From: Fidelibacterota bacterium | Lineage (GTDB): Bacteria; Marinisomatota; Marinisomatia; Marinisomatales; S15-B10 | Direction of reading: 5' to 3' | Assembly: GCA_002715465.1 (NCBI GenBank) | Contig: PAYY01000031.1 | Location: 21,030 to 85,029, forward strand | Length of the DNA stretch: 64,000 nt | In this document: positions 9,302-21,215 of the stretch, piece by piece | Layout: every line of letters starts with the position of its first letter | Numbering within the stretch: the stretch's first letter is position 1 | The notes under the pieces: generated by a model | Database searches by the model: none | Seen by the model: only the letters and a program-made list of their open reading frames with translations | Told to the model about the DNA's origin: nothing | Translations under genes and position numbers: made by a program

Positions 9302-11470
9302 TTAATTTAATCCTCTTCGTTCAAGCAATGGTTCTATATTTGGATCTGAACCTCGAAAGGTTTTAAATAGTATTATAGCTTTTTCACTCCCTCCCCGTGA
9401 AAGAAGTGTTTTTCTAAAGTAGTCCCCATTCTCTCGTTTTAATCCACCATTTTCTTTAAACCATTCTACAGTATCTGCATCTAATACCTCGCTCCAAATA
9501 TATGAGTAATATCCAGCTGAATAACCTCCCATTATATGTGAAAAATAAGTAGAACGATATCGAGGAGGAATAATGGAGAGAGAAACACCAGCAGATTCTA
9601 ACGCTAAGTTTTCAAATTCAAGAAGGTTATTGCCATCAGGTACATCATCAGGATTTAACTGATGCCATGATTGATCTAAAAGTGAAGCTGCTAGATATTC
9701 AGTAGTAGCAAACCCTTGATTGAATTTTTTAGCATCAAGGATTTTATTCAATAGTTCTTTAGGCATAGGTTGTTCAGTTTTATAATGAATCGCGTAGTTT
9801 TTTAGAATTTCTGGCCAGTCTGCCCACATTTCATTTACTTGAGAAGGATACTCTACAAAATCTCTCGGTACAGATGTACCAGAAAAAGAAGGGTAGTTAA
9901 CGTTGGAGAACATGCCATGTAGAGCATGGCCGAACTCATGAAATGCTGTAACTACTTCATCAAAAGTCAATAGTGTTGGTTCTCCTTGAGGCGGTTTGAT
10001 TAAATTTAGATGATTAGCAATTACAGGTTTTTGGTCCAATAAGTGTGATTGTGAAACATAAGCATTCATCCATGCACCACCACGCTTTGATGAGCGTGCA
10101 TAGGGGTCAAAAATAAATATTGATAATGTTGAGCCATCTGCATCAAATACCTCAAAGACTCTCACATCAGGGTGATAAATTGGGAGATCAGTTTTTTCTT
10201 CAAATGTAATTCCATAAAGTTTCGTAGCGGCGTAAAAAACACCTTGCAAAAGGACATTATCTAGTTCAAAGTATGGTTTGAGTTGAGATTCATCAAATTC
10301 AAAATGGTCTTTTCTGACTTTTTCACTATAAAAATCCCAGTCCCAGGCAGCTAATTGGAAAGTATTTTTTTCTAAATCAATCATTCTTTGAAGGTCTTTA
10401 GCTTCTTTCATAGCATTTTTTACTGCAGCTGGTGCTAGATCTGCTAGCCGTTTGTTAACAGCATCTGTCGTTTGAGCTGTTTGGTTTTCTAGCACATATG
10501 ATGCATGATTAGCATAACCCATAAGTTGTGCACGTTCAGCCCTTAGTTTGATTATTGATATAAAAGTTTCTTTATTATCAAATTTTCCTCCACGGCTTCC
10601 TCGAGAAAGAGATGCTTTATATATGCGCTCTCTAAGTTTCCGATTTTTCAATAATGACAATGGTGGTTGGCCGCTAGTATTTTGAAGAGTAATTACATAT
10701 TTTCCATTTATCTTTCTCAATTCAGCTTCTTTCATTGCTGACTCGATAATCACTTCTGGCAATCCCTCTAGCTCATCTTTTGATTCAATAATCACTGCTA
10801 AATCATTAACCTCTTTCAATACATTTTGGCTAAACGTTGTTTGGTGTATGGCGAGTTCAGAATTAATGCCTTTTAGACGTTCTTTGTCAACATCAGATAA
10901 TTTTGCACCTGCTCTTACAAACCTTTTATACATTTCTTCTACGAGCCGCAAAGATTCAGGGTTCAAATCATATTGATTTTTTTGTTGATGAAGCAATTCA
11001 ATACGATTGAACAATTTTTTATTTAAAAGGATCTGATCCTCATGAGCAGATAATTTTGGTGCCAAATTAGAGCGGATAGTTTCAAGACTATCATTTGTGT
11101 GAGCTGATACTAGGGCGAAAAAGACTCTTGAAACTCTTTCAAGCATTTGGCCGCTTTTTTCCAGAGCAACAATAGTATTTTCGAAACTGGGAATCTCATT
11201 AGAATTGGCTATTAATTCTATTTCTTCTATTTGTTCAACCATACCTTTTCTAAAAGCTGGTTCGTAATGATAGTTTTTTATTTTATCAAAGGGTGGATAA
11301 CTCATATAAAGCTTACTTTTATAAAAAAAAGGATTTGATTTCATTTTAGTTATTGGATTTTCTGGCTCATTTTTTTTATCTAAAGAAGAAGAATTTGCTG
11401 AAAAACATCCCCCGAAAAAAATTAATATTGATATATAGAATATTCCATAAGAAGTAAAATTAAATTTCAT
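9302..11470 (-). CDS. dcp: M3 family zinc oligopeptidase (Dcp-like peptidyl-dipeptidase), lipoprotein form
   Basis: A 722-residue M3 peptidase. The HEFGH zinc motif lies in TAFHEFGHALHGMF near residue 512, with the third ligand Glu about 25 residues on (EYPSQVNEMW). The pattern resembles Dcp (peptidyl-dipeptidase, removing C-terminal dipeptides) more than oligopeptidase A. The N-terminus is a lipoprotein signal (hydrophobic stretch ending IFFGGC), so the enzyme is probably anchored in the envelope and degrades peptides in the periplasm or at the surface. A divergent 263-base gap separates it from parA. Confidence 0.9.
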   Translation of the reverse strand: MKFNFTSYGIFYISILIFFGGCFSANSSSLDKKNEPENPITKMKSNPFFYKSKLYMSYPPFDKIKNYHYEPAFRKGMVEQIEEIELIANSNEIPSFENTIVALEKSGQMLERVSRVFFALVSAHTNDSLETIRSNLAPKLSAHEDQILLNKKLFNRIELLHQQKNQYDLNPESLRLVEEMYKRFVRAGAKLSDVDKERLKGINSELAIHQTTFSQNVLKEVNDLAVIIESKDELEGLPEVIIESAMKEAELRKINGKYVITLQNTSGQPPLSLLKNRKLRERIYKASLSRGSRGGKFDNKETFISIIKLRAERAQLMGYANHASYVLENQTAQTTDAVNKRLADLAPAAVKNAMKEAKDLQRMIDLEKNTFQLAAWDWDFYSEKVRKDHFEFDESQLKPYFELDNVLLQGVFYAATKLYGITFEEKTDLPIYHPDVRVFEVFDADGSTLSIFIFDPYARSSKRGGAWMNAYVSQSHLLDQKPVIANHLNLIKPPQGEPTLLTFDEVVTAFHEFGHALHGMFSNVNYPSFSGTSVPRDFVEYPSQVNEMWADWPEILKNYAIHYKTEQPMPKELLNKILDAKKFNQGFATTEYLAASLLDQSWHQLNPDDVPDGNNLLEFENLALESAGVSLSIIPPRYRSTYFSHIMGGYSAGYYSYIWSEVLDADTVEWFKENGGLKRENGDYFRKTLLSRGGSEKAIILFKTFRGSDPNIEPLLERRGLN

Positions 11471-11648
11471 AATTAAAATATTTCCTCATTTAATAATAAT
11501 ATCTATGAGAATTTAATTAATATATATTACGACCATAAAATTTATTATACGCCTAGAATAAAGCATTTCCCAATAATTATTAAAAGATGTTTTTTTAATG
11601 TAAAAACAAAGTAATCTATATCAACAAGAACTTTAATCATTTTTTGTC

Positions 11649-11691
11649 TTTTCCTAAATAGAGTTATGTTAAGACGTCTTGTTTAGGGAAA
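11649..11691. promoter_or_regulatory. Nested inverted repeat in the parA leader
   Basis: An outer pair, TTTCCTAAA at about 11650-11658 and TTTAGGGAAA at 11682-11691 (one bulge), encloses a perfect 10-base palindrome, AAGACGTCTT, at 11671-11680. It lies about 43 bases before parA, in the only sizeable gap near the partition genes. It could be an RNA hairpin in the parA leader or an operator. It is not the canonical parS (TGTTTCACGTGAAACA). Confidence 0.4.
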
Positions 11692-11733
11692 GCTCATTGG
11701 TTATATTTGAAATCTTAACACTATTTAATATAT

Positions 11734-12510
11734 ATGGGAAAGATAATTGCATTTGCTAATCAGAAAGGTGGCGTAGGTAAAACTACTACTGCAATTAATG
11801 TTGCAGCTAGTTTTGCTGTATCAGAATGTAAAACTTTATTGATCGACCTTGATCCTCAAGCAAATGCTTCCACTGGATTAGCAGAAATGTTTTCTCCAAT
11901 TGGCCCCAATATTTATGACATTTTAATTAGTAATAAGCCTATGTCACAAGGTATTAAAAAGACAAGTCTAGATTTTCTTGATTTGATACCTAGTACAAAT
12001 AATTTAGTAGGTGCTGAAATAGAGTTAGTAGGTATGATGGCAAGAGAATACCGTCTTAGAGAATGTATCAAACGCCAGATCAAGAAATACGATTATTTAC
12101 TTTTAGATTGTCCTCCTTCATTAGGCTTACTTACTTTAAATGCTCTTTCAACAGCTGATTCAGTTTTAATTCCGATTCAATGTGAGTATTTTGCATTAGA
12201 AGGTTTAAGCCAGTTGCTACAAACTATTCGTTTAGTTCAACGTCACCTTAATCCAAAACTAGAAATTGAGGGTGTACTGATTACTATGTATGATAATAGA
12301 CTTAACCTTTCGAAACAGGTAGTTCAAGAAGTCAGGGAGTATTTTGATGGGAAAACATTTAAAACAATGATTAGACGTAATGTACGCTTGAGTGAAGCTC
12401 CAAGCTTTGGGAAGCCAATTTTATTATATGAGGCTAATTCAACTGGTGCTCAAGATTATCTAACTTTAGTTCAGGAGATCCTTAATCGTGTCAAAAAGAA
12501 GACTAGGTAG
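11734..12510 (+). CDS. parA: Chromosome partitioning ATPase ParA (Soj)
   Basis: Walker-type ATPase that moves ParB-bound origins along the nucleoid. It has 258 residues with the deviant Walker A motif KGGVGKTT at 11-18 and a Walker B region ([10 protein letters not shown]) near residue 125. [15 protein letters not shown] near the end is typical of chromosomal Soj proteins. It is the first gene of a long tight plus-strand unit, and parB begins inside its 3' end. Chromosomal parAB usually sits near the replication origin, but no DnaA-box cluster, dnaA or dnaN is visible here. Confidence 0.96.
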   Translation: MGKIIAFANQKGGVGKTTTAINVAASFAVSECKTLLIDLDPQANASTGLAEMFSPIGPNIYDILISNKPMSQGIKKTSLDFLDLIPSTNNLVGAEIELVGMMAREYRLRECIKRQIKKYDYLLLDCPPSLGLLTLNALSTADSVLIPIQCEYFALEGLSQLLQTIRLVQRHLNPKLEIEGVLITMYDNRLNLSKQVVQEVREYFDGKTFKTMIRRNVRLSEAPSFGKPILLYEANSTGAQDYLTLVQEILNRVKKKTR

Positions 12511-13363
12511 AGGAATTAACGCCTTAATTGGCGATTCAGTTGAGCAATCGCAAAGTACGGATTCTATTCTCCATATTTCAATAAATAAAATATCACCGAA
12601 CCCTTACCAGCCACGCCATGAATTCAATGATGAAAGACTTAGTGAACTTGCTGATTCAATAAGTGATAAAGGAATTCTTCAACCTATTACTGTTAGAAAA
12701 TTAAATAAAGGTTATGAGCTTGTGGCTGGAGAGCGACGCTTAAGAGCTGCAAAAAAAGCGGGTCTTAAAAATATGCCAGCCTACATTCTTGATGTAAATA
12801 ATGATGCTGATATGGTAGAAATGGCTCTTATAGAAAATATTCAAAGGGAAGATCTTAATGTGGTAGAGGAGGCTGAAGCTTATTCTCAACTAAATAAACG
12901 ATACAAACTTTCTCACGCTGATATTGGAAAAGCTGTTGGAAAAAGCCGTACAAGTATTTCAAATATTATAAGGTTGCTACAACTCCCGAAACGGGTAATT
13001 GACAGTCTGAAGAAGAATGAAATTTCAGCGGGACATGCTCGAGCTCTTTTAGGGTTAAATTCTAAAGTAGAAGTAATTTCTATATGGAAAAGAATTCTTG
13101 AGCGTGCAGAATCTGTAAGAACAGTTGAAGAGCTTGTAGCTCAACATAATCTTAAAAAGGTTGTTAGGAAAAAGAAAATGAAAAAGTCTTCAAGGCTACT
13201 TAAGTCTGCTGATTTGAAGAAAATTGAAGACGATTTAATATCAATTTTGGGAACAAAAGTTTTTATTTTTGAGAAGAAAAACGGGGGTAGAATTGAAATT
13301 AATTATTTTTCGAATGAAGATCTTGAGCGCATTTTGGAACTGCTTTTTGAAATTGAGAACTAG
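12488..13363 (+). CDS. parB: Chromosome partitioning protein ParB (Spo0J)
   Basis: parS-binding CTP-dependent DNA clamp. It has 291 residues, starting with GTG inside the end of parA (23-base overlap). The typical start [15 protein letters not shown] is present. The CTP-binding motifs GERRLRA (81-87) and ENIQRED (116-122) are followed by a helix-turn-helix ([20 protein letters not shown]) and a C-terminal dimerisation region. All expected elements are intact. Confidence 0.96.
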   Translation: MSKRRLGRGINALIGDSVEQSQSTDSILHISINKISPNPYQPRHEFNDERLSELADSISDKGILQPITVRKLNKGYELVAGERRLRAAKKAGLKNMPAYILDVNNDADMVEMALIENIQREDLNVVEEAEAYSQLNKRYKLSHADIGKAVGKSRTSISNIIRLLQLPKRVIDSLKKNEISAGHARALLGLNSKVEVISIWKRILERAESVRTVEELVAQHNLKKVVRKKKMKKSSRLLKSADLKKIEDDLISILGTKVFIFEKKNGGRIEINYFSNEDLERILELLFEIEN

Positions 13364-13365
13364 CT

Positions 13366-14142
13366 GTGGAAGATGAACGATATACAATTCTTCTTGTTTC
13401 AGAAAAGGCGGAAAAAACACGGCGTATTCGTTTAAGACCAGCTAGCCTAAGATTTATAGTTATTGGTATTATTTTTATAATAATTGGCGGTTTATCGAGT
13501 CTTATCTATTCTATATCATATATGAACAAGATTTCAGAGATCAATGCAGAAAATCTGAAAATGAGAACGGAGCGTAAAGACGTAGCGAAATTAATTATAG
13601 ATTTACAACGAATTCAGGAAATGGATACTTATGTTCGCCAATCACTTGGAATGCCTGATCCAATAAAAGATTTAGACTCAGATTTTGAAAAATCATTAAG
13701 TGTTCAAGTCTCTTATCTTGAGAATATTCCGTCACTAATGCCGACTTTTGGCTTTGTTACTCAAGGTTTTTCTAAGGGTAAGTTTGCTAACAGATCTAAT
13801 CATACTGGCTTAGATATTGCGGCTTCTCTTCTTACACCGATAAAGGCAACAGCGGATGCTTTTGTAGTTTTTTCTGGCTGGCATCATCTTTATGGGAACC
13901 TTATCATTTTATCTCATGGCAATCGTTATTTTTCATTATATGGTCATAATCACCAAAACATTGTTAAAGAACGTGATAATGTAAAGAGGGGGCAGTTAAT
14001 AGCATTAATGGGAGAATCTGGGGTTACAAGTGGTCCTCATCTTCATTTTGAAATTTGGAAAAATGGTATTCCATTAGATCCAACTATTTATATTCCTGAG
14101 TATAAATCAGATTATATGATAGGTTATTATGAAAAAAAATAA
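13366..14142 (+). CDS. M23 (LytM-type) peptidoglycan endopeptidase with N-terminal membrane anchor
   Basis: 258 residues: a transmembrane helix at about 29-50, a short coiled-coil-like stretch (53-95), then an M23 domain. The zinc ligands are present: His146 and Asp150 (HTGLD) and the HLH motif at 225-227, with catalytic His194 in YGHNH. All are intact, so it should be an active peptidoglycan hydrolase facing the periplasm rather than a degenerate EnvC-like activator. It starts with GTG 2 bases after parB and overlaps the bactofilin gene by 14 bases. M23 peptidases next to bactofilins are known cell-shape pairs (for example CcmA-associated peptidases in Helicobacter), which fits a role in localised wall cutting. 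Confidence 0.92.
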   Translation: MEDERYTILLVSEKAEKTRRIRLRPASLRFIVIGIIFIIIGGLSSLIYSISYMNKISEINAENLKMRTERKDVAKLIIDLQRIQEMDTYVRQSLGMPDPIKDLDSDFEKSLSVQVSYLENIPSLMPTFGFVTQGFSKGKFANRSNHTGLDIAASLLTPIKATADAFVVFSGWHHLYGNLIILSHGNRYFSLYGHNHQNIVKERDNVKRGQLIALMGESGVTSGPHLHFEIWKNGIPLDPTIYIPEYKSDYMIGYYEKK

Positions 14143-14551
14143 TCAAAAACATGTTGAAACTATAATTGGGGAAGATGCAGTTATTAGTGGAGAAATTGCA
14201 CTGAAAGGTGGGGCAATTATATCTGGAAAAATAGAAGCTAATATCAAAACTGAGGGAACAATCCGAATTACCAGAACAGGTACTATAGATGGTGATATTA
14301 TAGCTGATGAAGCAACAATAGGAGGTGCCCTAAACGGGAATTTAAAAGCTAACAAAATAACTTTAAGAAGTGGTTCTAAAGTCAATGGTGACATTTTATA
14401 TAAACAACTAATAATAGAAGAAGGTGCCAATTTCGAAGGACGATGTGATTTGGCGTCGAATGAAAAAAGAGAAGAATTTGTAGACTCAGATAAATTTTCA
14501 GAAGAAATTCGGGAATCAACAATTATTACTCAATCACCATCAAATAATTGA
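14129..14551 (+). CDS. Bactofilin (polymer-forming cytoskeletal protein)
   Basis: A 140-residue bactofilin. A central right-handed beta-helix of short repeats (about residues 10-110) includes IIGEDAVISGEIALKGGAII and later GTIDGDIIADEATIGG, the usual bactofilin signature. It is flanked by disordered polar tails. Bactofilins polymerise without nucleotide and scaffold envelope enzymes or partition proteins. Here the gene overlaps the M23 peptidase and follows parAB, so its filaments may position either. Its TGA stop overlaps the TTG start of the next gene. Confidence 0.93.
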   Translation: MKKNNQKHVETIIGEDAVISGEIALKGGAIISGKIEANIKTEGTIRITRTGTIDGDIIADEATIGGALNGNLKANKITLRSGSKVNGDILYKQLIIEEGANFEGRCDLASNEKREEFVDSDKFSEEIRESTIITQSPSNN

Positions 14552-14796
14552 GTCATTTAGAGAAAAAAAAATTATCTATTACTATAAGTAAACGTATATC
14601 TCAAATGTTAATTAAATCCGCACCATTTATCAGTGTGGTATATTTTCAGTTTGCAGCAATATTAATTTGCGGAGGAATTGGATTTTTTCTTGATGATTGG
14701 CGAAATTCATTTCCTTTCTTTTTCACGGTAGGTTTGGGAATAGGAATCATTATTGGGCTGTATAATATGGGAAGAATTATCCTGAGAGGAAAATGA
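14548..14796 (+). CDS. AtpI/AtpZ-like small membrane protein, first gene of the ATP synthase block
   Basis: 82 residues with two transmembrane helices (about 29-46 and 54-76). The second has the pattern GFFLDDWRNSFPFFFTVGLG found in the ATPase_gene1/AtpI-related family. Members help assemble the c-ring or import magnesium for the ATP synthase. The assumed start is TTG at 14548, overlapping the bactofilin stop. No better in-frame ATG exists before the first helix except an internal one near residue 21. It overlaps the next gene by 4 bases. Confidence 0.75.
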   Translation: MSHLEKKKLSITISKRISQMLIKSAPFISVVYFQFAAILICGGIGFFLDDWRNSFPFFFTVGLGIGIIIGLYNMGRIILRGK

Positions 14797-15155
14797 GATT
14801 CAAAACATTCGTTGCATTCTTAATAGTTCTATGTTTTAGTTCTTGGATTCTAGGTGCTAAACTTTTTTTTCAAAAATATTTTGTTGAAATTTTTTTGGGA
14901 ATGTTCCCACCTTTGATTCTCGGTATTTTTTCAATATATAGAATAAAGTCAATTTTTTTAAACCATCCTGAAAAATTGACTTCATATATGATCAAGGCAT
15001 TTGTTTTTAAAATGATCTTTTATGGTATTTATATTATTTGGGTAATTGTTTTTTCTACTTTTAATCCATTACAATTTTTTGTTAGTTTCATGATCTATTT
15101 TGGACTACTTCACATTTTAGAAGCTCTATTTGTGAGGTCAATTTTTAAAAGGTAA
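14793..15155 (+). CDS. ATP synthase subunit I-like membrane protein
   Basis: A 120-residue, strongly hydrophobic protein with four predicted membrane helices and little else. No diagnostic motif is visible. Its place (4-base overlap with the AtpZ-like gene before it, 11 bases before atpB after it) and its size match the variable subunit I of F-type ATP synthase operons. It is not needed for catalysis but is probably a c-ring assembly helper. The assignment rests mainly on position. Confidence 0.6.
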   Translation: MRFKTFVAFLIVLCFSSWILGAKLFFQKYFVEIFLGMFPPLILGIFSIYRIKSIFLNHPEKLTSYMIKAFVFKMIFYGIYIIWVIVFSTFNPLQFFVSFMIYFGLLHILEALFVRSIFKR

Positions 15156-15166
15156 TCATAGCGATA

Positions 15167-16102
15167 ATGAAGCCAATAGCGGGAACTGAACATTCTTCGG
15201 GAAGCGTATTAGATAAGGTGGGAGATTTTATCATCCACCATATTTCTAATTCTGATATTCACCATCCAATTATCCATCTTCCTAATATCCTTGGTATAGA
15301 TTTTTCTGTTACTAAACATGTCCTTATGTTGTGGCTTACAGCAATTATTGTGGGAACAATAGTTATTTTTCCAGTTAGAAGCTATGTTAGCAAAGGAGCA
15401 GGTAAATCTCCAACAGGATTAGCTAATGCTTTAGAAGCTATTGTTTCCTTCTTAAGAGATTCGGTAATTAAGCCAAACGTAGGTTCAAAGGCTGTAGATA
15501 CCTGGGCTCCCCTTATATTAAGTTTTTTCTTTTTTATTTTAGTTGCTAATGGACTTGGTCTAGTTCCTATTTTTGATACTATAGGTGCTTTAGCCAGATT
15601 TGTTTTTGGTGTAGAATCATCAGATGAACATTCTTTTGCAAATCTTCTTTTACATGGCGGGGCTACAGCAACCGGAAACTTTGTGGTGACATCCGCTCTT
15701 GCTTCAATTACATTTTTATCAATTATTGTTGCTGGGACAAAAACTCATGGGTTTATAGTGCACTGGAAAAATCTTGTGCCTAGCGGACTAGCTTGGCCTG
15801 TTTATATTATTTTAATTCCGATTGAAATAATTAGTATGTTTGTAAAACCATTCGCATTAACTATGAGACTTGCGGCAAACATGACTGGAGGCCATATTGC
15901 TATTCTTGCTATTCTTTCATTTATTCCAATTTTTGCGGAAGTATTCCAAACTTCTTTTGCGGGGTTTGGTATAGCGGTGTTCTCAGTTCCTATTGCTTCG
16001 GCGCTAATTGGTTTGGAAATTATTGTAACACTTGTTCAAGCTTATGTTTTTACGTTACTGTCGGCTGTTTTTATTGGAATGGCCATAAATGTTCATCACT
16101 AA
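15167..16102 (+). CDS. atpB: ATP synthase F0 subunit a
   Basis: Stator channel subunit that carries protons to and from the c-ring. It has 311 residues with an extended His-rich N-terminus, which may lie in the periplasm, and about six helices. The essential Arg lies in FALTMRLAANMTGGH near residue 234, and the last helices carry the usual polar residues (LVQAYVFTLLSAVFIG). It is followed by the c-subunit gene after 20 bases. Confidence 0.96.
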   Translation: MKPIAGTEHSSGSVLDKVGDFIIHHISNSDIHHPIIHLPNILGIDFSVTKHVLMLWLTAIIVGTIVIFPVRSYVSKGAGKSPTGLANALEAIVSFLRDSVIKPNVGSKAVDTWAPLILSFFFFILVANGLGLVPIFDTIGALARFVFGVESSDEHSFANLLLHGGATATGNFVVTSALASITFLSIIVAGTKTHGFIVHWKNLVPSGLAWPVYIILIPIEIISMFVKPFALTMRLAANMTGGHIAILAILSFIPIFAEVFQTSFAGFGIAVFSVPIASALIGLEIIVTLVQAYVFTLLSAVFIGMAINVHH

Positions 16103-16122
16103 TTAATAGGAGTATAGATAAA

Positions 16123-16344
16123 ATGGAAGCAACAACTTTTCTACCCATTGGGATGGGTTTAATTGTTCTAGGAGCTGGACTTGGTATAGGTAAATTTGCC
16201 GCTTCAGCAGCGGAAAGCATTGCTCGTCAACCTGAAGCTGCACCGGAAATTACTGCAGCCGTGAACCTTCCTCTTTTCCTTTTAGAAGGTGTAGCTATTA
16301 TTGCTGAAGCTTTAACTTTTGCCATGCTATTTTTTGGTAGCTAG
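16123..16344 (+). CDS. atpE: ATP synthase F0 subunit c (rotor ring)
   Basis: A 73-residue hairpin of two helices joined by the conserved polar loop ESIARQPEA (31-39). Aligning on this loop places the ion-binding carboxylate at Glu55 (LLEGVAII). The first-helix position that is Gln in Na+-type rings is Ile here, so the ring is probably proton-driven. A second acidic residue, Glu62, lies seven residues further on, two turns along and on the same helix face, which is unusual. A good ribosome site (AGGAG) precedes the ATG. Confidence 0.96.
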   Translation: MEATTFLPIGMGLIVLGAGLGIGKFAASAAESIARQPEAAPEITAAVNLPLFLLEGVAIIAEALTFAMLFFGS

Positions 16345-16359
16345 TAATAGGTATTAGAC

Positions 16360-16866
16360 GTGGATAATCCACTGATTCAGTTAGATCCAGGACTTTTTGT
16401 CTGGACAATCCTTACTTTCCTTATACTGTTTGGTCTTTTAGCTAAATTTGCTTGGAAGCCTTTGCTCAAAGCCCTTTCGGATCGAGAGGAGAAAATTAAT
16501 AATTCTATTAGCCAGGCTGAGGAAGCCCAAAGTAAACTGGAAAGTCTTACCATTGAAGGTGAAAAAATTATAGCAAAAGCCCGTTCTGAAGCCCAATCAA
16601 TTATAGCTGATGGAAGAACAACTGCTGAGAAGGTTCGAAATGATATAGAGTCTAAGGCTAAAGAAAAGGCCTTGTCAATTATTGATCAGGCTGAAAAACA
16701 AATCATAACAGAAAAGGAAAAAGCTATTATAGAAATTCGCGGAGAAGTAGCATCTCTTTCAATTCAAATTGCTGAGAAACTAATTCGTAAAAATCTCTCT
16801 AAAGATGAAAACATGACATTAATTAATGAGTCCCTTGATCAAGTTAGGAAGGTAAATGAGGCTTAA
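16360..16866 (+). CDS. atpF: ATP synthase F0 subunit b
   Basis: Peripheral stalk subunit. It has 168 residues: one N-terminal membrane helix (about 10-30), the motif KPLLKALSDREEKI near residue 33, then a long charged coiled coil to the C-terminus. It starts with GTG at 16360, 15 bases after atpE, and its end overlaps the start of atpH by 11 bases. Confidence 0.95.
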   Translation: MDNPLIQLDPGLFVWTILTFLILFGLLAKFAWKPLLKALSDREEKINNSISQAEEAQSKLESLTIEGEKIIAKARSEAQSIIADGRTTAEKVRNDIESKAKEKALSIIDQAEKQIITEKEKAIIEIRGEVASLSIQIAEKLIRKNLSKDENMTLINESLDQVRKVNEA

Positions 16867-17389
16867 CCAAAAAGGAAAACAATATGGTGAAGTGATCTTC
16901 AAAGCTTCGAAAAAATTAGGAGTACTCGAAGAAGTTTTTACCTCCTTAACGATTTTAAGAGAATTATTAAAAAAAGATGCACTCCTTCGTGGTTTTTTTA
17001 ACACAAGACAAATAGATAGTCATAAAAAAGCTGCTATTTTGGATAATATTATGGGTAATCATTCTCATCCTATTGTCTCATCTCTTTTTGAAATACTTCT
17101 AGAAAGAGGTGATCACATGATTTTTTCATCTATCTACTTTTGGTTTAAACGCTTACGATTACAAGAACTTGATATTCTTGAGATTTCAGTTTTTTCTTCA
17201 GATAATTTTGATGAAGCTGAAATAGAATTTATTCGTTTATCATTAGAGTCTTTCTTATCAAAAAATGTAATAATATCAGCAAAAACAGATCCATCACTTA
17301 TTGGTGGTATTAAGTTGCGAATGGGAAATTTATTATTGGATGGTACAATTCGGGGTCAACTTGACAGAATAAAAAATGGATTAAATTAA
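16856..17389 (+). CDS. atpH: ATP synthase F1 subunit delta
   Basis: Connects the peripheral stalk to the F1 head. It has 177 residues, with an N-terminal helical domain (about 1-105) and the conserved C-terminal pattern DPSLIGGIKLRMGNLLLDGTI. It starts inside the end of atpF and ends 20 bases before atpA. Order and length are as expected. Confidence 0.94.
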   Translation: MRLNQKGKQYGEVIFKASKKLGVLEEVFTSLTILRELLKKDALLRGFFNTRQIDSHKKAAILDNIMGNHSHPIVSSLFEILLERGDHMIFSSIYFWFKRLRLQELDILEISVFSSDNFDEAEIEFIRLSLESFLSKNVIISAKTDPSLIGGIKLRMGNLLLDGTIRGQLDRIKNGLN

Positions 17390-17409
17390 AGAAATAGGAT
17401 TAGCAAAAA

Positions 17410-18933
17410 ATGGAAATAAAAACTGAAGAGATAAGAAATTTACTTAAAGCAGAAATTGAAAAATTTGATCTTGAAATAGATATCTCAGAAGTAGGGGAAG
17501 TATTGGAAGTAGGAGATGGTGTGGCACGCGTCAGTGGTCTTGAAAATGTCATGAGTTCTGAGCTTGTAGAATTGCCAAATAATGTTTTTGGAATGGCATT
17601 AAACCTTGAAGAAGATAATGTTGGTTTAGTACTGTTTGGTGAAAGTGAAAATATAAAAGAGGGTGATATTGCTAAGAGGACGAATAAAGTTGTAGAAGTG
17701 CCTGTTGGTGAAGGAATGTTAGGTAGAGTTGTTAATCCCCTAGGGCAACCTATTGATGGAAAAGGACCAATTCAATCTAATGAAACTCTTCCTATTGAGA
17801 GAAAAGCACTTGGTGTTTTGCAACGTCAACCCGTTAAGGAACCTCTTCAGACTGGTCTTAAATCTATTGATAGTATGGTACCTATTGGAAGAGGTCAGAG
17901 AGAGCTGATAATTGGAGACAGACAAACAGGGAAAACTGCTATTGCCATAGATGCAATAATTAATCAAAAGAAAACCCATGAACTTGGTAGTCCAGTATTT
18001 TGTATTTATGTTGCCATTGGTCAAAAGGCATCAACTGTAGCTCAAGTAGTTTCCCAACTTGAAACATCAGGTGCTATGGATTACACAATAGTTGTTGCTG
18101 CTAATGCATCAGATCCTGCTCCAATGCAGTTTATTGCACCTTACTCTGGTTGCACTATGGGTGAATTTTTTCGTGATAATGGTCGCCATGCCTTAGTCGT
18201 ATATGATGATCTCTCCAAACATTCACAGGCTTATAGACAAATGTCTTTATTATTAAGAAGGCCACCAGGAAGAGAGGCATTTCCTGGGGATGTTTTTTAT
18301 CTTCATAGTCGATTACTTGAAAGAGCAAGTAAATTGAGTAATAGTTTAGGGGGAGGATCACTGACAGCTCTCCCTATTATTGAAACACAAGAAGGGGATG
18401 TGTCGGCATATATCCCAACGAATGTTATTTCAATCACTGATGGGCAAATTTATCTTGAGACAAATTTGTTCAATTCTGGAGTTAGGCCAGCAATTGATGT
18501 AGGTATTTCTGTATCACGTGTTGGAGGGAATGCTCAAATTAAGGCAATGAAAAAAATTGCTGGTATGCTTAGACTTGATTTGGCTCAATTTAGAGAGCTG
18601 GAAGCTTTTGCAAAATTTGGTTCTGATCTTGATAAATCAACACAGCAACAGCTTACTCGTGGCCAGCGAATGGTAGAAATTCTTAAACAGGATCAATATG
18701 TACCCATGTCTATTGAGAATCAAGTTGCAATGATTTGGGCCGGTAATAGCGGATATCTTGATGATATTGATTTAGAAAATGTGAAGCAATTTGAGAGTGA
18801 ATTTGTTGCTTATCTTGAAAATAATTATAACTCTACCTTAAGTGAAATTACAGCAAAGGGTGAGTTAACAGATGAAATTATTTCTGATTTAAAAAAATCA
18901 GTTAATGAATTCAAAAAGGCATTTGTTTCGTAA
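17410..18933 (+). CDS. atpA: ATP synthase F1 subunit alpha
   Basis: Non-catalytic nucleotide-binding subunit of the F1 hexamer. It has 507 residues, with the Walker A motif GDRQTGKT at about 169-176 and the family signature [13 protein letters not shown]. The N-terminal barrel and C-terminal helical bundle are complete, and the length is standard. It starts 20 bases after atpH and ends 3 bases before atpG. Confidence 0.98.
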   Translation: MEIKTEEIRNLLKAEIEKFDLEIDISEVGEVLEVGDGVARVSGLENVMSSELVELPNNVFGMALNLEEDNVGLVLFGESENIKEGDIAKRTNKVVEVPVGEGMLGRVVNPLGQPIDGKGPIQSNETLPIERKALGVLQRQPVKEPLQTGLKSIDSMVPIGRGQRELIIGDRQTGKTAIAIDAIINQKKTHELGSPVFCIYVAIGQKASTVAQVVSQLETSGAMDYTIVVAANASDPAPMQFIAPYSGCTMGEFFRDNGRHALVVYDDLSKHSQAYRQMSLLLRRPPGREAFPGDVFYLHSRLLERASKLSNSLGGGSLTALPIIETQEGDVSAYIPTNVISITDGQIYLETNLFNSGVRPAIDVGISVSRVGGNAQIKAMKKIAGMLRLDLAQFRELEAFAKFGSDLDKSTQQQLTRGQRMVEILKQDQYVPMSIENQVAMIWAGNSGYLDDIDLENVKQFESEFVAYLENNYNSTLSEITAKGELTDEIISDLKKSVNEFKKAFVS

Positions 18934-18936
18934 AAA

Positions 18937-21203
<2,267 letters not shown>

Positions 21204-21215
21204 TTAGGATTAAAT

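Noticed and set aside
11471..11733. Replication origin next to parAB
   Set aside because: No cluster of DnaA boxes (TTATCCACA-like), no dnaA or dnaN, and no canonical parS was seen.
14143..14430. 95-residue antisense frame across the bactofilin gene
   Set aside because: It is a mirror of the regular beta-helix repeats, low in complexity, with no start context; the bactofilin frame is certain.
16123..16344. Sodium-driven ATP synthase
   Set aside because: The first-helix Gln and the Ser/Thr after the key Glu, both needed in Na+ rings, are missing (Ile and Gly instead).
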